Under the pieces are notes generated by a model. The model saw only the letters and a list, made by a program, of their open reading frames with translations, was not told where the DNA came from and ran no database searches. Of a DNA stretch of 64,000 nt, positions 1-9,217 are shown piece by piece (the first letter of the stretch is position 1; each line of letters starts with the position of its first letter). Made by a program: the position numbers and the translations under genes. Origin of the DNA: Massilia sp. IC2-477 (lineage in GTDB: Bacteria > Pseudomonadota > Gammaproteobacteria > Burkholderiales > Burkholderiaceae_D); contig NZ_JAJFEQ010000005.1 of NCBI RefSeq assembly GCF_020707265.1, forward strand, positions 124,001 to 188,000, read 5' to 3'.

Positions 1-165
1 CGGGCCCCACAGGATCATCGAGTGCGGCTTGCCGGACTTGAACACGAGATTGAGCGGCTTGCCGGGACCGAGCAGGTGGCTCTGGCCGATCACCTCGTCG
101 ATGGTGCGCGGACGCAGCGCCTCGGCCAGCGGTGGCGATGGTTCGGTCTTGAACAGGTCATCCAT
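1..165 (-). CDS. rarA: Replication-associated recombination protein A, 5' end only
   Basis: This is the first 55 codons of a gene that leaves the window on the left. The translation starts MDDLFKTEP, contains RPRTIDEVIGQSHLLGPGKP and breaks off at MILWGP, the point where the family continues into its Walker A loop (PPGTGKTT). That opening is characteristic of RarA/MgsA, an AAA+ clamp-loader-like ATPase acting at stalled replication forks. It lies on the same strand as the TonB-like gene, lolA and ftsK, and ftsK-lolA-rarA is a common betaproteobacterial order. The ATPase core and C-terminal domain lie outside the window, so only the N-terminal identity is supported. Confidence 0.88.
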   Translation of the reverse strand, partial: MDDLFKTEPSPPLAEALRPRTIDEVIGQSHLLGPGKPLNLVFKSGKPHSMILWGP

Positions 166-405
166 GACGCGCTCCCGGGACGGTCAAGGCAAAGGCGAAA
201 AGGTATGAATGCTTGTGCATGCGCCTAGTGTAGCCGATGCGACGTATAGCGGCAGGCGCGACAAGGCAGGCCAGCCGCGCAACCCGGTCATATCATCGGG
301 CGTTTCCATGCCGGAGCCGCCTCATGAAGAACGCCACACCCGTCCTGATGATCCAGGACGTCAGGCCTCGCGCGCCCCTGCTCAAGGTGTGCGGGGCGCG
401 ACCTT

Positions 406-1020
406 CTATTGCTTGAGCAGGACCCGGCCGGTGACCGGGCTTCCAGGCGCGCCGCCGGTTTTGGGATAGGCGAACCGGCAGCTCTGCGCGTACGCGATCG
501 CCGCCTGCGCCAGTTCCGGATCGGCGCCGCCCGCTTCGGCCTTGACGCCGTAAGGCACACCGTCACCCCGCACCAGCAGCCGCACCAGCACGCCACCCTC
601 GCCAGGCGCGCCGCGTTGGAGCGGGGCAAAGCGGGAGAAACGCTCGGACGGTGCGCAGCTGCCTTCCGTGAAGAGCGGCGGCACGCGGCTGCTGCCCTCC
701 AGCTTCCAGACGAACTGCAGCGGCACCGTCTTGCCCTGCACCCTCTGCACCGTCTCGGCCGGGAACACGCAGGTAGACAAGGCCTGGATGGAGGCCTGGT
801 CGAGTAGCTCCCAGTTGCTCGATCGCGCCACCGTGGACTCGATCGGACGGCCTTGCGGATCGATCCTGAACTTCAGCGTGGTGACGCCTTCGAGTTCGTA
901 GCGGCGCGCCTCCTGGGGCCACTCGGGCTTGGCGCACACGGGAGGCTGGGCAGCCGCGGCGGCCAGCGGCGCGGCAAGGACGAGCGCCAGCACGGCGCCC
1001 AGGGAAAAGCGAGGCGTCAA
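406..1020 (-). CDS. TonB-family periplasmic protein with TonB C-terminal-like repeats
   Basis: The protein has 204 residues with a signal peptide at about 1-24 (hydrophobic Leu/Ala core ending AAAA). The first half holds a TonB C-terminal-type motif: P-E-W-P-x-E-A-R-R-Y-E-L-E-G, then a beta strand with DPQGRP. A second, weaker copy follows (GGVLVRLLVRGDGVPYGVK). There is no proline-rich spacer and no N-terminal anchor typical of true TonB, so it is probably a soluble TonB-like protein rather than the energy transducer. The start is TTG, preceded by AAGGGGA, and I see no better ATG. It begins 21 bases after the lolA stop and is probably co-transcribed with lolA. Its role is unknown. Confidence 0.65.
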   Translation of the reverse strand: MTPRFSLGAVLALVLAAPLAAAAAQPPVCAKPEWPQEARRYELEGVTTLKFRIDPQGRPIESTVARSSNWELLDQASIQALSTCVFPAETVQRVQGKTVPLQFVWKLEGSSRVPPLFTEGSCAPSERFSRFAPLQRGAPGEGGVLVRLLVRGDGVPYGVKAEAGGADPELAQAAIAYAQSCRFAYPKTGGAPGSPVTGRVLLKQ

Positions 1021-1041
1021 AGGGTCCCCTTGTTCTGTTTC

Positions 1042-1671
1042 TTACTGGCTGACGACGTCGGCGCCCTTCGGCACCTCGAACTTGAACTGCTGGGCGCCGA
1101 GGGCCGGGTTGCGCTGGAAGCTGGTGAACTTCAGCAGCGACACCTGGCCAAACTGGTCCTTCAGTTCCATCGCCACCGGCACCCCGCCCTTCAGGCCGAT
1201 GCCGATCTGCTCGAAGGTGGTGTCCTTGGTCTTCGGGACCGCGGTCAGCCATTCGGCGCCGTCGCGCTCGCCGGCTTCGCTCAGCGTGAAGTTCTTTTCC
1301 AGGTCGTTGCTGCCGAACAGGATGGCGGCCGGTGAGGAACCCAGCGCGTTGCCGAGTTTGCGGGTGCTGACCTGGTTCAGGTCCTTGTCGTAGATGTAGA
1401 GGGTGTCGCCATCGGCCTGCAGCAGCTGCTGGTACGGCTTCTGGTAGGTCCAGATGAATTTGCCAGGGCGGGCGAACACGAAGCTGCCGCTCGAGACCGG
1501 GGCCACCTTGCCGCTCTTGGACTTGGTGAGCTGCTGCTGGGTGAATTCGCCCTTGGCGGACTTGGTGCCGGCAACGAAGGACTTGAACTGGTCGAGGGCG
1601 GCGGCGTGGGCGGCGCTCGAGATGGCTGCGGTGGCGAACAGTGCTGCGATAACTTGGGTCGTGAATTTCAT
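1042..1671 (-). CDS. lolA: Outer-membrane lipoprotein carrier protein LolA
   Basis: This periplasmic chaperone carries mature lipoproteins from the inner-membrane LolCDE complex to the LolB receptor. The 209-residue protein has a clear signal peptide ([23 protein letters not shown]). The LolA fold follows, with [16 protein letters not shown], then [20 protein letters not shown] and [15 protein letters not shown] chose the ATG at 1671 over the one at 1677, because AGAGG lies 7 bases before 1671 and almost touches 1677. It sits between ftsK upstream and the TonB-like gene downstream on the same strand, as in related betaproteobacteria. A single hairpin repeat (1711-1739) lies between it and ftsK. 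Confidence 0.93.
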   Translation of the reverse strand: MKFTTQVIAALFATAAISSAAHAAALDQFKSFVAGTKSAKGEFTQQQLTKSKSGKVAPVSSGSFVFARPGKFIWTYQKPYQQLLQADGDTLYIYDKDLNQVSTRKLGNALGSSPAAILFGSNDLEKNFTLSEAGERDGAEWLTAVPKTKDTTFEQIGIGLKGGVPVAMELKDQFGQVSLLKFTSFQRNPALGAQQFKFEVPKGADVVSQ

Positions 1672-1710
1672 TGTCATTCCTCTTATTTGAGTCCCTCACC
1701 GTACGCTGAA

Positions 1711-1739
1711 CGCGTGGGCGGGAGACCCGCCCACCCTAC
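1711..1739. repeat. Dispersed hairpin repeat, single unit (right-hand orientation)
   Basis: The unit reads CGCGTGGGCGG, a short loop, then CCGCCCACCCTAC. The arms CGTGGGCGGG and CCCGCCCAC pair with a 3-4 base loop. It matches the right half of the paired elements at 8435-8540 and 39353-39432. It lies between ftsK and lolA. Confidence 0.8.
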
Positions 1740-1757
1740 GAACAGCGATGAGCGTGG

Positions 1758-4253
1758 TTATTCGGCGGTGGTGGCCGGAACGAGGATGTCGCGGTTGCCG
1801 TTCGACTGCATCGGCGACACCAGACCGCTCTGCTCCATCTGCTCGATCAGGCGGGCCGCGCGGTTGTAGCCGATGCGCAGGTGGCGCTGGACCAGCGAGA
1901 TCGACGCCTTGCGGTTCTTGAGCACCACGGCCACGGCCTGGTCGTAGAGCGCGTCGGATTCGCCGCCGCCCTCGCCCGCCGGGATGCCTTCGGCATTGCC
2001 CTCTTCCAGCGTACCGCCTTCGAGAATGCCTTCAATATAGTTCGGTTCACCGAGCGACTGGAGATGTTTTACAACTCGATGCACTTCGTCGTCCGACACG
2101 AAGGCCCCGTGCACGCGGATCGGCAGGCCGGTCCCCGGCGGCATGTAGAGCATGTCGCCCATGCCGAGCAGGGTTTCGGCGCCCATCTGGTCGAGAATGG
2201 TGCGCGAGTCGATCTTGGACGAGACCTGGAACGCGATACGGGTCGGGATGTTTGCCTTGATCAGGCCCGTGATCACGTCCACCGACGGACGCTGGGTCGC
2301 CAGGATCAGGTGGATGCCGGCCGCGCGCGCCTTCTGGGCGATACGGGCGATCAGCTCTTCCACCTTCTTACCGACGACCATCATCAGGTCGGCCAGCTCG
2401 TCGATGATGATGACGATGGTCGGCAGCTTCTCGAGCGGCTCGGGATTGTCCGGCATGATCGAGAACGGGTTGGGGATGTGTTCTTCGCGCTTGGCCGCGT
2501 CGGAGATCTTGCCGTTGTATCCGGCCAGGTTACGCACGCCCAGCTTCGACATCAGCTTGTAGCGGCGCTCCATCTCGTTGACCGCCCAGTTCAGCGCGTG
2601 GCCGGCCTGGCGCATGTCGGTCACGACCGGCGCCAGCAGGTGCGGGATGCCCTCGTAGACCGACATCTCCAGCATTTTCGGGTCGATCAGGATCAGGCGC
2701 ACGTCGGCCGGATCGGATTTATAGAGCAGCGACAGGATGGTCGCGTTGATGCCCACCGATTTACCCGAGCCGGTGGTACCCGCCACCAGCAGGTGCGGCA
2801 TCTTGGCCAGGTCGGCGCAGACCGGCTTGCCGGCGATGTCCTTGCCCAGCGCGACCGTCAGCGCGGAAGCACTGTCGCCATACACCTTGGAGCCGACGAT
2901 TTCCGACAGGCGCACGATCTGGCGCTTCGGATTCGGCAGCTCGAGCGCCATGTAGTTCTTGCCCGGGATGGTCTCGACCACGCGGATCGACGTCAGGGAC
3001 AGCGAACGCGCCAGGTCGCGCGCCAGGTTGACGATCTGGCTGCCCTTCACGCCGGTGGCGGGCTCGATCTCGTAGCGGGTGACGACCGGGCCCGGATAGG
3101 CAGCGACGACCTTGGCTTCGACGCCGAAGTCGGACAGCTTCTTCTCGATCAGGCGGCTGGTGAATTCCAGGGTCTCGACCGACACCATCTCCTGCGCCGG
3201 CGGCGCTTCGTCGAGCAGGGCCAGCGGCGGCAGGCCGCCCTCGCCCGCCAGTTCCTGGAACAGCGGGGTCTGCATTTCCTTCTGGGCGCGCTCGGATTTC
3301 GGCACGCTGGTCATCTGCGGCTCGATCTTGATCGACGGCGCGCTCGCGGCCTGGACCGGCGGCATGGCCAGCGACTCCGGCGTGGAGGGCGGCAGGATGA
3401 CCGGTTCAGGACGCGGCTCAGGACGCGATTCCGGGCGCGTTTCCAGCATCGGCTCGGCCTTCACGATCGGCGGCGGGGCCGGATGCTTCTCGGTGTACTT
3501 CTGGCGCTCGGTGACCACCAACTCGTCGCGCTTGACGGCGGCGGCTTCGCCCTGCCTGCGGTCCTCGATGTCTTCCATGCGCAGGCGGAACCAGTAGATG
3601 GTGTTCTCGACCGACTCGCCGATGCGCTCGGCCACGGCCAGCCAGGACACCTGGAAGAACAGCGAAAAGCCCAGGCCGAACAGCAGCAGGAGCAGCAGGG
3701 TCGCGCCGGTGAAGCCGAAGGCGACGTGCGCCGAATGGCCGATCACCTGGCCCAGCACGCCGCCGGCGGCGCGCGGCAGCTCGACGTTCCAGGACCACAT
3801 GCGCAGGTATTCCAGGCCCAGGCTGCCGGCAAACATGATCGCGAAGCCGGTCCAGCGCACGTACATCTCGCCGGCGTGAGGCGCTTCCTCGTCCGCCGGG
3901 CCGAGCCGGTCGGTCAGGCGGCGCCAGCCCTTCCAGACGCCGCGCAGGAAGATCACGCCCCACCACCAGGCGGAAAAGCCGAAGATGAACAGCAGCAGGT
4001 CGGACATCCAGGCGCCGGCCTTGCCGCCCAGGTTGGCGATCTTCGGCACCGCATTGGCATGCGACCAGCCCGGATCGCCCTTGTTGTAGCTTAATAAAAT
4101 AAGCACGAAATACAGGAAGGCGACGGCCATGGCGATCCAGCGCGCTTCCATGAGGAGGCGCGAAAGCCGCCCGGGCAGAGGCTGGCGGGCGGCGCGGGTG
4201 GATTGCGCAGTGCGGGTGTATCCTGACGTACTGGCTTGGCTATTCTTGCTCAT
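1758..4253 (-). CDS. ftsK: DNA translocase FtsK
   Basis: The 831-residue septal DNA motor coordinates chromosome segregation and dimer resolution with cell division. There are four N-terminal membrane segments at about 37-56, 84-104, 133-148 and 179-203. A Pro/Glu-rich linker (about 255-340) is short compared with E. coli FtsK. The RecA-like motor has Walker [10 protein letters not shown] (492-500) and Walker B with hydrophobic residues ahead of IDELADL. The last 65 or so residues are the winged-helix gamma domain ([20 protein letters not shown]), which reads KOPS sites and contacts XerD. The linker length is typical of the 770-850 residue betaproteobacterial FtsK. The gene is divergent from trxB. 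Confidence 0.96.
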   Translation of the reverse strand: MSKNSQASTSGYTRTAQSTRAARQPLPGRLSRLLMEARWIAMAVAFLYFVLILLSYNKGDPGWSHANAVPKIANLGGKAGAWMSDLLLFIFGFSAWWWGVIFLRGVWKGWRRLTDRLGPADEEAPHAGEMYVRWTGFAIMFAGSLGLEYLRMWSWNVELPRAAGGVLGQVIGHSAHVAFGFTGATLLLLLLFGLGFSLFFQVSWLAVAERIGESVENTIYWFRLRMEDIEDRRQGEAAAVKRDELVVTERQKYTEKHPAPPPIVKAEPMLETRPESRPEPRPEPVILPPSTPESLAMPPVQAASAPSIKIEPQMTSVPKSERAQKEMQTPLFQELAGEGGLPPLALLDEAPPAQEMVSVETLEFTSRLIEKKLSDFGVEAKVVAAYPGPVVTRYEIEPATGVKGSQIVNLARDLARSLSLTSIRVVETIPGKNYMALELPNPKRQIVRLSEIVGSKVYGDSASALTVALGKDIAGKPVCADLAKMPHLLVAGTTGSGKSVGINATILSLLYKSDPADVRLILIDPKMLEMSVYEGIPHLLAPVVTDMRQAGHALNWAVNEMERRYKLMSKLGVRNLAGYNGKISDAAKREEHIPNPFSIMPDNPEPLEKLPTIVIIIDELADLMMVVGKKVEELIARIAQKARAAGIHLILATQRPSVDVITGLIKANIPTRIAFQVSSKIDSRTILDQMGAETLLGMGDMLYMPPGTGLPIRVHGAFVSDDEVHRVVKHLQSLGEPNYIEGILEGGTLEEGNAEGIPAGEGGGESDALYDQAVAVVLKNRKASISLVQRHLRIGYNRAARLIEQMEQSGLVSPMQSNGNRDILVPATTAE

Positions 4254-4364
4254 TGCTCGGTGCTGCCGAATTTATTACTTAAGTGACCACGGAAAGCGAA
4301 ACAGAAGTGTTCGCTATCAACAATCCCCCCATTCTAAGCCATATACGGCTGGGCTGGCCTGCGA

Positions 4365-4394
4365 TTCATGCTCGTATGCATCATCGTCTATAAT
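4365..4394 (+). promoter_or_regulatory. Probable sigma-70 promoter for trxB
   Basis: A perfect -10 hexamer TATAAT lies at 4389-4394, with TTCATG at 4365-4370 as a weak -35 and an 18-base spacing. It lies about 90 bases before the trxB start, inside the 231-base ftsK/trxB divergent intergenic region. The -10 is convincing and the -35 is poor. Confidence 0.5.
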
Positions 4395-4418
4395 CCAGTG
4401 TTGCAAACCGGGCCTTGA

Positions 4419-5450
<1,032 letters not shown>

Positions 5451-5464
5451 GGAGCAGCTGTACG

Positions 5465-6142
5465 ATGGTGGGCATGAAGGATTTCTCTGAACTGAAGGGC
5501 TTGCGCGACAAGCTCAAGGAAGACGAGCGCCAGCGCGCCATCGAACAGGCCGAGCGCGAAAAGCGCGAGCGGATCGCCAAGGAACGCGCCGTGGAATTCC
5601 GCGGCGCGATGCAGGGGGTGAAGAAGCTGCCTGAATCGGACCGCTACGTCTATCGTCCGGTCTACGTGGCGTCCGAACGCAGCTTCCAGGACCGCAAGCC
5701 GGGCACGCCCCTGACCGAGGAAGAGGAAATCCAGGCGGTGCTGCGCGAGTCGCTGTCCGACCTGTTCGACGTCGATGGCCTGCTCGACGAAGACCCTTCC
5801 CTGAGCTATGCCCAACCGGGCGTCGGCCCGGACGTGGTCAAGAAGCTGCGCAAGCGCCACTGGCCGGTACAGGACGAACTCGACCTGCACGGCATGAACC
5901 GCGACCAGGCGCGCGACGCCGTCACCGATTTTCTCCACCGCGCCAACCGCCGCGGCGTGCGCTGCGTGCGCATCGTGCACGGCATCGGCTATGGCTCGCC
6001 GAAAGGCGAACCAGTGCTGCGCGGAATCGTGCACAGCTGGCTGGTGCAGATGAACGAAGTCGTCGCTTTCTGCGTAGCAGGCAAGAAAGATGGTGGCCAC
6101 GGCGCCCTCATCGTGCTGTTGCGTTCTGCTCTTCTTGAGTGA
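5465..6142 (+). CDS. Smr/MutS2 C-terminal domain endonuclease-like protein
   Basis: The protein has 225 residues. Its N-terminal third is highly charged and predicted helical (residues about 1-55, rich in Lys, Glu and Arg). The C-terminal Smr domain has the hallmark LDLHGM motif and a later HGIGYGS motif. Standalone Smr proteins of this layout have been linked to nicking of branched DNA or to cleavage of RNA at collided ribosomes; which applies here is not readable. GGAG at 5451-5454 sets the ATG at 5465, 14 bases after trxB, indicating co-transcription. The trxB-smr neighbourhood is common in Burkholderiales. Confidence 0.85.
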   Translation: MVGMKDFSELKGLRDKLKEDERQRAIEQAEREKRERIAKERAVEFRGAMQGVKKLPESDRYVYRPVYVASERSFQDRKPGTPLTEEEEIQAVLRESLSDLFDVDGLLDEDPSLSYAQPGVGPDVVKKLRKRHWPVQDELDLHGMNRDQARDAVTDFLHRANRRGVRCVRIVHGIGYGSPKGEPVLRGIVHSWLVQMNEVVAFCVAGKKDGGHGALIVLLRSALLE

Positions 6143-6275
6143 GCGCGCGTACGGAGTGCAACATGGACGCAACAATAAGATGTGTCCATTGACGTAATAT
6201 CTGTAAAATGCGCTCTCCGGTATTTGCCGGAATTGATGAGAAGGGAGTGGTGGCGAATTGAAGGGTACTTCCGTG

Positions 6276-8438
6276 ATGCCCATGGAGCACGGCCGCCAGG
6301 TCGACCTGCTCAATTGCGCCGATGAGCCGATCCACATCCCGGGTTCGGTCCAGCCGCACGGCGCCCTCCTCTTCTTTACCGCCGACGGTCTGCTCGAAGG
6401 CTGGAGCGCGAACGCGCCTGCGATGCTGGGCCTGGCGCTGGAACTCGGCGCGCCGTATGCCTCGCTCGACCTGCCTCCTGCCGCGCTCGAACTCCTGCTC
6501 GATTATGTCGGCCCCGGCGACGCCGAAGTGACGCCGTCGATGGTGCCGGTCTGCGTGAATGGCGCCGACTACGACTGCATCGTGCATGCCGCTTTCGGCC
6601 GCATCGTGGCCGAATTCGAACAGCGCGACGTCAGCGCCGACGAGGTGGCGCGCTTCGCCGTGAAGGCCCATGCATCGATCGACCGCCTGCGCCGCCAGAA
6701 GACCATTGAAGACCTGTTGTCGATCGCCGTCGGCCAGATCCGCGAATTCACCGGCTTCGACCGCGTCATGGCCTACCGTTTCCGCCCCGACGACAGCGGC
6801 GACGTGGTGGCGGAGAGCCGGCGCGAGGACATCGTCCCCTACCTGGGCCAGCGCTACCCGGCCTCGGATATCCCGGCCCAGGCGCGCCGCCTGTACGTCC
6901 TGAATACCCTGCGTTCGATCATCGACGTCAACGACACCATGGTGCCCCTGCTGGGCGCACCGGATGCGCTGCCGCTCGACATGAGCCACGGGGTGCTGCG
7001 CAGCGTCTCGCCGGTCCACATCGAATACCTGAAGAACATGGGCGTGGGCGCCTCGATGAGCGTGTCGATCGTCATCAACGGCCGCCTGTGGGGCCTGATC
7101 GCCTGCCACCACATGTCGCGCAGGCTGGTGCCCTACTCGATCCGCATGGCGGCGGACGTGCTGGCCCAGGTGATGGCCTCGACCATCCACAGCATCGAGT
7201 CGCGCCAGGAAACCGTGGTGATCGAGCGCGCCGCCGCGACCCGCACCAAGCTGGTCGAAGACCTGCTGCTGGAAGACGATCCGCTCGAGACCTTCGGCCG
7301 TTTCTCCGACGCGATCCTGCTCGCCACCCAGGCCCAGGCCCAGCTCACCAGCTACTTCCACAAGGTGCAGGTGCGCGGCGACGTGGCGCCCGAACTGGCG
7401 GAGGCCATCATCGCCTCCCTGCCCGAAGGAACGCACGACCTGGTGGTGCGCGAACAACTGGACGACTGGCCGGAAGCGATCCGCGACCGCCTCGGCAAGT
7501 GGGTCGGCCTGATGGCCCTGCCCTTCGACCCGCCGGCCAATGGCTGGAACGTGCTGCTGCGCGTCGAGCAGATCGAACAGGTCGCCTGGGGCGGCCGTCC
7601 CGAGAAGACCACGACCTTCGGCCCGCTGGGCGAGCGCCTGACGCCGCGCGGCTCCTTCGACGCCTGGTACGAGACCGTGCGCGGCCATGCGCATCCGTGG
7701 GAGGCGACCATCCTCGCCAACTCGCGCCTGACGCTCGCCGAGCTGGTACGCGTGATGACCGCGCGCCGCGCGCAGACGGAAGCCACCCGCGCCCAGCTGC
7801 TGGCCATGCTCGGCCACGACCTGCGCGATCCGCTCCACTCGATCAACATGGCCGGCATGGTGCTGGAAAAAGGCAGCGCCCAGCCGACCCTGGGCAAGCG
7901 CATCCAGTCCTCGACCAGCCGCATGCAGCGCATGATCACCCAGGTGCTGGACATGAGCCGCATCGACGGCGGCCTGGGCCTGGGCGTGACGCTCGAGCCG
8001 GTCGACCTGACCGCGCTGGTGGAAGACCTGATGGACGAAGCGCGCATGGCCTACCCGACCATCCCCTTCCAGCTTACGTGCGACGATCCGGCCCGGGTGA
8101 ATGCCGACAGCGGCCGCCTGGCTCAGGTGCTGTCCAACCTGCTGAGCAATGCGCGCCACCACGGCGAAGTCGGCAAACCGGTGCGCGTATGCGTACGCAC
8201 GGAAGGCAGGCAGGCGGTGGTCGAGGTCAGCAATGCTGGCGCGCCGATTCCGCCCGACATCGCAGCCACCCTGTTCAATCCCTTCAAGCGCGCCTCGCTG
8301 CACAACCCGCGCAACCGCACGGGCATGGGGCTGGGCCTGTACATCGCGCAGCAGATCGTGCGCGAGCATCATGGCGAGATTGCGTACAGCCATGATGGGA
8401 ACGAGGTCGTCTTCTCGGTCAGGCTTCCGCTCTTGTAG
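6276..8438 (+). CDS. bphP: Bacteriophytochrome sensor histidine kinase
   Basis: This red/far-red photoreceptor kinase has about 720 residues arranged PAS-GAF-PHY-HisKA-HATPase. The biliverdin-attaching Cys is C14 in DLLNCADEPIHIPG. The GAF domain has the PASDIPAQARRLY motif and RSVSPVHIEYLKNMGVG, and the PHY tongue has PRGSF. The phosphoacceptor His (codon 7815-7817) sits in LGHDLRDPLHS. The ATP lid has N box LSNLLSNARHHG and GMGLGLYIAQQI. There is no attached receiver, so a separate response regulator is expected. A TTG at 6258 with GGAG upstream is an alternative start adding six residues. No heme oxygenase gene to make biliverdin is present nearby. The TAG stop lies inside a dispersed hairpin repeat. 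Confidence 0.95.
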   Translation: MPMEHGRQVDLLNCADEPIHIPGSVQPHGALLFFTADGLLEGWSANAPAMLGLALELGAPYASLDLPPAALELLLDYVGPGDAEVTPSMVPVCVNGADYDCIVHAAFGRIVAEFEQRDVSADEVARFAVKAHASIDRLRRQKTIEDLLSIAVGQIREFTGFDRVMAYRFRPDDSGDVVAESRREDIVPYLGQRYPASDIPAQARRLYVLNTLRSIIDVNDTMVPLLGAPDALPLDMSHGVLRSVSPVHIEYLKNMGVGASMSVSIVINGRLWGLIACHHMSRRLVPYSIRMAADVLAQVMASTIHSIESRQETVVIERAAATRTKLVEDLLLEDDPLETFGRFSDAILLATQAQAQLTSYFHKVQVRGDVAPELAEAIIASLPEGTHDLVVREQLDDWPEAIRDRLGKWVGLMALPFDPPANGWNVLLRVEQIEQVAWGGRPEKTTTFGPLGERLTPRGSFDAWYETVRGHAHPWEATILANSRLTLAELVRVMTARRAQTEATRAQLLAMLGHDLRDPLHSINMAGMVLEKGSAQPTLGKRIQSSTSRMQRMITQVLDMSRIDGGLGLGVTLEPVDLTALVEDLMDEARMAYPTIPFQLTCDDPARVNADSGRLAQVLSNLLSNARHHGEVGKPVRVCVRTEGRQAVVEVSNAGAPIPPDIAATLFNPFKRASLHNPRNRTGMGLGLYIAQQIVREHHGEIAYSHDGNEVVFSVRLPLL

Positions 8439-8540
8439 GGTGGGCGGATCTCCGCCCACGCGGTGATCGGCTCCGATCTCGTGCGCGATGATCTTGCCGC
8501 CGACGCTCGCCGCGTGGGCGGGAAAACCCGCCCACCCTAC
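8435..8540. repeat. Dispersed hairpin repeat, inverted pair
   Basis: The left unit GTAGGGTGGGCGG-atc-TCCGCCCACGCGG and the right unit CGCGTGGGCGGG-aaa-ACCCGCCCACCCTAC face each other across about 45 bases. The outer GTAGGGTGGG and CCCACCCTAC are complementary, so the whole element can also fold as one large hairpin. The first four bases include the stop codon of bphP. Arrangement and size resemble bacterial REP/BIME elements. Confidence 0.85.
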
Positions 8541-8611
8541 GTGTCAACGGGACATTCCGTAAATGCCGAGCGGCATGGTAGTCTAGCAACACCTCCGCTC
8601 CTCAATACCGC

Positions 8612-9217
8612 ATGACCCTCATCAAGTTCATCGAAATCATGGCGATCCTGGTCGGCGCCTTCTCCGGCTTCATCGAAGCGCGGCGCAAGCGCATGGACCT
8701 GGTGGGCGTCTTCACGGTAGCGTTCATCGCGGCCTTCGGCGGCGGTACCCTGCGCGACATCCTGCTCGACCGCCGGCCGCTGTTCTGGGTCATTCACCAG
8801 GAATACGCGATCCTGATCTTCGTGCTGGCCCTGGTTGCCTCACCCCTGATCCGCACCCTGCGCCAGATCGTCTCCGAGCGCCTGATCGTGATTGCCGACG
8901 CGGTCGGCCTGGGCCTGTTCTCGATTGCCGGCACCTCGGCCGCGCTGGACGCCAACATGCCGATCTTCATCGCCTCGATGATGGGCGTGATCACCGGGAT
9001 CTTCGGCGGCGTGCTGCGCGACATCGTCTGCAACGAGGTGCCGATGGTGTTCCGCGACGGGAAGCCCTATGCGATCTGCGCCTTCCTCGGGAACTGGCTG
9101 TTCCTCCTGATGGGCAAATACGGCGTGGCGCACGACTTCGCGCTGTGGTCGAGCGCGCTCTTCATCAGCGGACTGCGCCTGATCACCTGGAAGTTCGACT
9201 TGCGGATGGGCCGCTAG
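8612..9217 (+). CDS. TRIC-family (UPF0126/YadS-like) membrane channel protein
   Basis: The 201-residue integral membrane protein has about six to seven hydrophobic segments arranged as two repeats. Each repeat carries the family's glycine-rich motif: FGGGTLRDILLDRRPLFW in the first and FGGVLRDIVCNEVP in the second. This pattern defines the UPF0126 family, related to trimeric intracellular cation channels. Potassium or other monovalent-cation conductance is known for some members, but the physiological substrate here is unknown. It follows bphP by 173 bases across a hairpin repeat and converges, with a 4-base overlap, on the histidine kinase gene, so it is likely transcribed alone. Confidence 0.88.
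   Translation: MTLIKFIEIMAILVGAFSGFIEARRKRMDLVGVFTVAFIAAFGGGTLRDILLDRRPLFWVIHQEYAILIFVLALVASPLIRTLRQIVSERLIVIADAVGLGLFSIAGTSAALDANMPIFIASMMGVITGIFGGVLRDIVCNEVPMVFRDGKPYAICAFLGNWLFLLMGKYGVAHDFALWSSALFISGLRLITWKFDLRMGR

Noticed and set aside
324-416. A 30-codon plus-strand frame in the gap between rarA and the TonB-like gene
   Set aside because: It has no clear ribosome site, no recognisable sequence and ends inside the neighbouring gene.
1881-4094. A 737-codon open frame antisense to ftsK
   Set aside because: Same reasoning: FtsK motifs are intact and this frame is their shadow.
6108-8459. A 783-codon open frame antisense to bphP
   Set aside because: It crosses the bphP promoter region and a hairpin repeat and has shadow composition.
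8435-8540. A CRISPR-like or integron-like array
   Set aside because: There are only two inverted copies with one spacer; the family is scattered and palindromic, as in REP elements.
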